8,071 nt of DNA from Flavobacteriales bacterium UBA4660 (lineage in GTDB: Bacteria > Bacteroidota > Bacteroidia > Flavobacteriales_D > Sanyastnellaceae), in contig DHLU01000246.1 of assembly GCA_002405435.1 (NCBI GenBank), forward strand, positions 1-8,071. Reading direction: 5' to 3'. Shown in pieces: positions 7,001 to 8,071 of this stretch; the first letter of the stretch is position 1; every line of letters begins with the position of its first letter. Position numbers and translations under genes: made by a program. The notes beneath the pieces are model-generated. The model was not told the origin of the DNA. It was given only the letters and a program-made list of their open reading frames with translations, and ran no database searches.

Positions 7001-8071
7001 ACCATCATCACCGACTGCTGGGGAGAAGAGGTCAGCTGGAGCCTCACAGACCCCGGTGGTGTGCTCGTGGCCTCTGCCGCTGCCAACACTCTGGCTGACC
7101 AGACCACCCACACCTGGAACCTCTGCCTGGATCTCGGATGTTCGTATACCTTCAGTATTCAGGACTCCTACGGCGACGGTTTGAACGGCACAGCATCGGG
7201 CTGCGCAGTCAACGGCAATTATTTCCTTACCAACAACCTGGGCGCGACCGTATTCCAAATGGCCGCACCCAATTACGGCTTCGGTACTACGCATACTTTC
7301 TGTGTGGGCACGCCGGGATGCACCCAACCGCTTGCCTGCAATTACAATCCGGCGGCTAATGTTGACAACGGAACCTGTGTTTTTCCGGTGGCCAACGACC
7401 AATGCGCCCAGGCGATACCACTCACCATCAACGGCGGACCTGTGTCTGCTGACAATACGAATACCTGCTACGACGGACCCAATCCCAACTGCGCCAACAA
7501 CGGCGGTACTACGGTACGCGATATCTGGTATTCGTTTGTCTATACCGGCGGTAATATCACAGTCTCTACAGCGCTTGGCTCCAATCTCGACACCCGGCTG
7601 GCGGTATATACCGGTTGCGGTGGAGTGATTCTGGCCTGCGATGACGACAGCGGTCCAGGCCTGGCCTCACTCATCAACTTTACCTGTCCGGGGTCATTGG
7701 TTCCCGGACAGACCTACCTCGTTCAGGCCGGGGGTTGGGCTGATGTTGAGGGTACATTCAGCATTCAGGTCACCATGACCAACATCAGCGGATGCACCAA
7801 CCCGCAGGCTTCCAACTACAATGCCTGTGCTACGGTGGACAATGGCTCCTGCCTCGTGCCGGGTTGCACGGATGTGACCGCCTGCAACTACAACCCCGGT
7901 GCCAACCAAAACAATGGCACGTGCACTTATCCCGGTTGTCTCGATCCACTCGCCTGTAACTACAACGCGGCAGCCGGCTGCGCTGCTGCCTGCAACTACC
8001 CCGTTGCCTGCAACCATCCTGCGGCCTGCAATTACACGGCCGGCAGCTGCATGAACGGTACGTGTAATTTT
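3968..8071 (+). CDS. Giant secreted multidomain protein with Asp-box (VPS10/sortilin-like) propeller and Cys-rich repeats, probable T9SS cargo (3' truncated by window)
   Basis: ATG 3968 opens 1368 codons with no stop to the window end. In order: type I signal peptide (residues 1-25); a conserved block around residues 30-95 with KGRGYKQFKRWEYFMEQR, typical of Bacteroidota propeller proteins; an Asp-box beta-propeller (about 110-751) with around ten [ST]-x-[DN]-G-G-x-[ST]-W/F boxes, closing with YGRGLW; a CARDB-like Ig domain (about 761-865); Cys/DSYGDG domain A1 (875-975); Cys repeat R1 (982-1002); domain A2 (1009-1113); R2 (1117-1137); a beta-sandwich 'NDQC...DIWYSF...CDDD' (1143-1270); Cys repeats R3-R5 and micro-repeats to the end. 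Such proteins are exported by Sec, cross the outer membrane through T9SS by a C-terminal sorting domain (not reached here), and end up on the surface or released. Propellers of this kind bind proteins or glycans; no catalytic site is evident. The even number of cysteines in modules suggests disulfides formed outside the cytoplasm. Base composition is more GC-rich than the SMC operon, with a Thr/Asn/Gly/Ser bias usual for exported proteins. Confidence 0.9.
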   Translation, partial: MNKSLLFRGGLLAACLLLLFVAGNAQSERGWPDLMEDPAVRIQDVREAFDREWVGKEMVKGRGYKQFKRWEYFMEQRCYPTGDRFAPDVVLRAMQERPEMFLKNNLPGIWTYIGNTSIPGGGGGAGRVNSVRPLPGSTTTFFACAPAGGVWKTTNTGGSWTLLNTDQLASIGVSDIAIDPSNTNILYIATSDGDAGDTYSIGVLKSTDGGNTWNSTGLNWQVTQTRVINRLLIHPTNTQILIAATSDGIYRTTNGGTTWTQELAGSYKDLKFKPGSPATVYTTGNSDDFFYSSDTGDSWTQVTSGLPTSGVSRMSLAVSAANSNYVYLLAGNNSNYGLFGVYRSTNSGLTWTQQADASPNLLTWDENGTGSGGQAWYDLSLECDQEDANIIFVGGVNTWRSLDGGINWTCIGHWYGAAGIPYVHADIHSLTYLPGTNTLLVGSDGGVFRTTNNGGTFADISSNLQIGQQYRLGNSVTNANRVLTGWQDNGTNLKDGASWNRVIGGDGFESIIDPTNANTMYGALYYGGIFKTTTGPGGFNQIVGYGGAGVNENGAWLTPYVLGTDPNHLYIGKSTVYRSTNGGASFTALGAFGSGSINALAVAPSNNNFIYASKAGALWRSTDGTNFTSVGGMPGNYITYIAVHPTNPNTVWLTFSGYDNGVKVYQSTNGGTSWTNISGTLPNIPANCITYQVGSNDGIYVGTDAGVYYRDNTIGTWTPYMNGLPNVVVSELEIHYATGTIRAATYGRGLWSAPLYTLPATDAALLEVLSPAGTLCATTLTPQFTLSNAGNNTLTSATIQYTVSGQSPLSFNWTGSLATGNATTVSLPSLDYGTGSFPITFTLTSVNGSVGDDNPSNNALSAPYVVTGGTNDVTLTLSTDCWGNETTWTVTDALGNVVYSGGPYTSLSTFTIPMCLPNGCFSLNVFDSYGDGMAGSLFGCATNGNYFITDDDSGYLLAGMTTASFGSAASHSFCVPFVVVTGCTDPQADNYNPAANLDDGSCTYSCVSHTLTIITDCWGEEVSWSLTDPGGVLVASAAANTLADQTTHTWNLCLDLGCSYTFSIQDSYGDGLNGTASGCAVNGNYFLTNNLGATVFQMAAPNYGFGTTHTFCVGTPGCTQPLACNYNPAANVDNGTCVFPVANDQCAQAIPLTINGGPVSADNTNTCYDGPNPNCANNGGTTVRDIWYSFVYTGGNITVSTALGSNLDTRLAVYTGCGGVILACDDDSGPGLASLINFTCPGSLVPGQTYLVQAGGWADVEGTFSIQVTMTNISGCTNPQASNYNACATVDNGSCLVPGCTDVTACNYNPGANQNNGTCTYPGCLDPLACNYNAAAGCAAACNYPVACNHPAACNYTAGSCMNGTCNF
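4295..6220 (+). repeat. Asp-box beta-propeller region (VPS10/sortilin-like BNR repeats)
   Basis: Begins at WTYIGNTS and ends at YGRGLW (residues about 110-751). Asp-box turns seen at: KTTNTGGSW (4421), KSTDGGNTW (4580), RTTNGGTTW (4718), YSSDTGDSW (4838), RSTNSGLTW (4994), RSLDGGINW (5165), RTTNNGGTF (5312), RSTNGGASF (5699), RSTDGTNF (5825) and QSTNGGTSW (5963). A degenerate one (KTTTGPGGF) lies near 5560. Each is followed after some 15-30 residues by a strand with 'hP.N...hY/hhvg', the usual blade layout. The count suits one ten-bladed or two smaller propellers; I cannot decide which. Confidence 0.88.
4325..4332 (+). repeat. G8 homopolymer inside the coding region
   Basis: Eight consecutive G in the codons for the glycine stretch before AGRVN at the start of the propeller (residues 120-124). 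The frame on both sides carries conserved family sequence, so the current length is the in-frame state. Confidence 0.8.
6248..6562 (+). other. CARDB-like Ig-fold domain
   Basis: Residues about 761-865: TDAALLEVLSPAGTLC...PQFTLSNAGNNTLTSATIQYTVSG...FNWTGSL...TVSLPSL...FPITFTLTSVNG..DDNPSNNALS. The pattern (constant-side N-terminal strand, Cys, 'hxNxGxxxh', W-T/G, and 'D.NPSNN' near the end) is that of CARDB/cell-adhesion-type Ig domains frequent in T9SS cargo. It probably acts as a spacer after the propeller. Confidence 0.7.
6590..6892 (+). repeat. Cys/DSYGDG domain, copy A1
   Basis: Residues 875-975. Starts LTLSTDCWGNETTWTVTD, has an inner pair of Cys (MCLPNGCFSLNV), an acidic turn DSYGDGM (6746-6766), then GCATNGNYFITDDD and ends HSFCVP. 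First to last Cys span 93 residues. It is homologous to the A2 copy downstream. Domains of this kind recur in Flavobacteriales secreted proteins; the D-S-Y-G-D-G turn could bind Ca2+, which is inference. Confidence 0.8.
6911..6973 (+). repeat. 21-residue Cys repeat R1 (GCTDP...NYNPAANLDDGSC)
   Basis: Residues 982-1002: Gly-Cys-Thr-Asp-Pro start, central DNYNPAAN, end DDGSC. First of five related units. The two Cys probably form one disulfide and the Asp/Asn-rich part resembles small metal-binding loops (inference). Confidence 0.85.
6992..7306 (+). repeat. Cys/DSYGDG domain, copy A2
   Basis: Residues 1009-1113, a diverged duplicate of A1: TIITDCWGEEVSWSLTDPGG, inner Cys pair (LCLDLGCSYTFSI), DSYGDGL (7163-7183), GCAVNGNYFLTNN and end HTFCVG. 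Cys spacing matches A1 to within two residues. Order and conserved residues show tandem duplication of an A+R module, with R1 between the copies. Confidence 0.8.
7316..7378 (+). repeat. 21-residue Cys repeat R2
   Basis: Residues 1117-1137: GCTQPLACNYNPAAN...DNGTC. Same length and framework as R1, but with a third Cys (LACNYN), a feature shared with R4 and R5. Confidence 0.85.
7394..7777 (+). other. Beta-sandwich domain 'NDQC...DIWYSF...LACDDD' (PPC-like)
   Basis: Residues 1143-1270. Start NDQCAQAIPLTING, then VRDIWYSFVYTGGNITVSTALGSNLDTRLAVYTGCGGVILACDDDSG...GQTYLVQAGGWADVEGTFSIQVTM. This is the common Bacteroidota version of the pre-peptidase C-terminal/jelly-roll fold: 'DxWYsF' strand, 'DTxLAVY', 'aCDDD' acidic turn, 'YxVqaGG'. 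In other proteins such domains help adhesion or stability; no enzymatic residues are expected. Confidence 0.75.
7790..7852 (+). repeat. Cys repeat R3
   Basis: Residues 1275-1295: GCTNPQASNYNACATVDNGSC, 63 nt. The following units start exactly 72 nt apart (7790, 7862, 7934), so R3-R5 form a true 24-residue tandem array with an LVP/TYP-type linker. Confidence 0.85.
7862..7924 (+). repeat. Cys repeat R4
   Basis: Residues 1299-1319: GCTDVTACNYN...NNGTC followed by TYP. Has the extra Cys of the ACNYN type. The acidic Asp pair of R1 is replaced by Asn, so if R1 binds a cation R4 may not. Confidence 0.85.
7934..7981 (+). repeat. Cys repeat R5, degenerate
   Basis: Begins GCLDPLACNYNAAAGC, but the expected VDNGSC end is lost and the sequence runs straight into short ACNYP-like micro-repeats. 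This looks like an array decaying or expanding by slippage. Confidence 0.7.
7988..8041 (+). repeat. Three tandem 18-bp micro-repeats (A-C-N-Y/H-P/T-V/A)
   Basis: Units 7988-8005, 8006-8023 and 8024-8041 each begin GCCTGCAA and encode ACNYPV, ACNHPA and ACNYTA. They are in frame and derive visibly from the ACNYN core of the longer Cys repeats. The frame stays open through AGSCMNGTCNF to the window end. Confidence 0.75.

Noticed and set aside
6713..7402. Minus-strand open frame of 229 codons opposite the A1/A2 domains
   Set aside because: Antisense to well-supported duplicated domains; its Val/Gly/Ala/Thr-rich composition mirrors the sense codons and shows no motif.
7694..8017. Minus-strand open frame (107 codons) opposite the Cys repeats
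   Set aside because: Val/Gly/Ala-rich antisense reading of the repeat array with no domain or plausible context.
7790..8041. CRISPR-like regular repeats
   Set aside because: The 72-nt and 18-nt periodicity is in frame, encodes conserved Cys motifs and has no unique spacers; it is protein repeat coding.

Overview
The window looks like chromosomal DNA of a fairly GC-rich Bacteroidota (Flavobacteriales/Cryomorphaceae- or Saprospiraceae-like). The main evidence is the right-hand gene. It encodes a very large secreted protein with an Asp-box (VPS10/sortilin-like) beta-propeller, a family-typical N-terminal 'FKRWEYFME' block, 'DSYGDG' cysteine domains and 'GCTDP...NYN...DNGSC' repeats, a combination known from proteins exported by the type IX secretion system (T9SS). 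Genes also lack Shine-Dalgarno sequences, as is usual in this phylum. Finer taxonomy is inference.

Left part (1-3056, + strand): a compact operon read here as a MukBEF/MksBEF/Wadjet-type SMC (condensin-like) complex. It contains the C-terminal part of a coiled-coil ABC-type ATPase (1-1170, cut by the window edge), a previously easy-to-miss 34-codon ORF (1185-1289), a 401-aa helical kleisin-like protein (1286-2491, joined to the small ORF by an ATGA stop/start overlap) and a 179-aa MksE/MukE-like (KITE) protein (2517-3056). The order ATPase - kleisin - KITE is not the usual kleisin - KITE - ATPase order of mks/muk/jet loci. No JetD/MksG-like nuclease is visible; it could lie upstream. Together these proteins would form a DNA-loop-extruding complex used either for chromosome organisation or for plasmid restriction.

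Middle (3080-3787, - strand): a LOG-family (TIGR00730-type) nucleotide phosphoribohydrolase, convergent with the SMC operon and separated from it by 23 bp. A 180-bp divergent intergenic region (3788-3967) follows. It holds three copies of a CTGAA(A)CAG-like motif spaced exactly 19 bp apart, two of which form a perfect 8-bp inverted repeat.

Right part (3968-8071, + strand): one uninterrupted reading frame of 1368 codons that runs off the window end. Its order is: signal peptide, conserved N-terminal block, Asp-box propeller with about ten boxes, CARDB-like Ig domain, duplicated Cys/DSYGDG domain alternating with short Cys repeats, a 'NDxC...DIWYSF...CDDD' beta-sandwich, then further Cys repeats that collapse into 18-bp micro-repeats at the window edge. 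The T9SS C-terminal sorting domain expected in this family is not reached.
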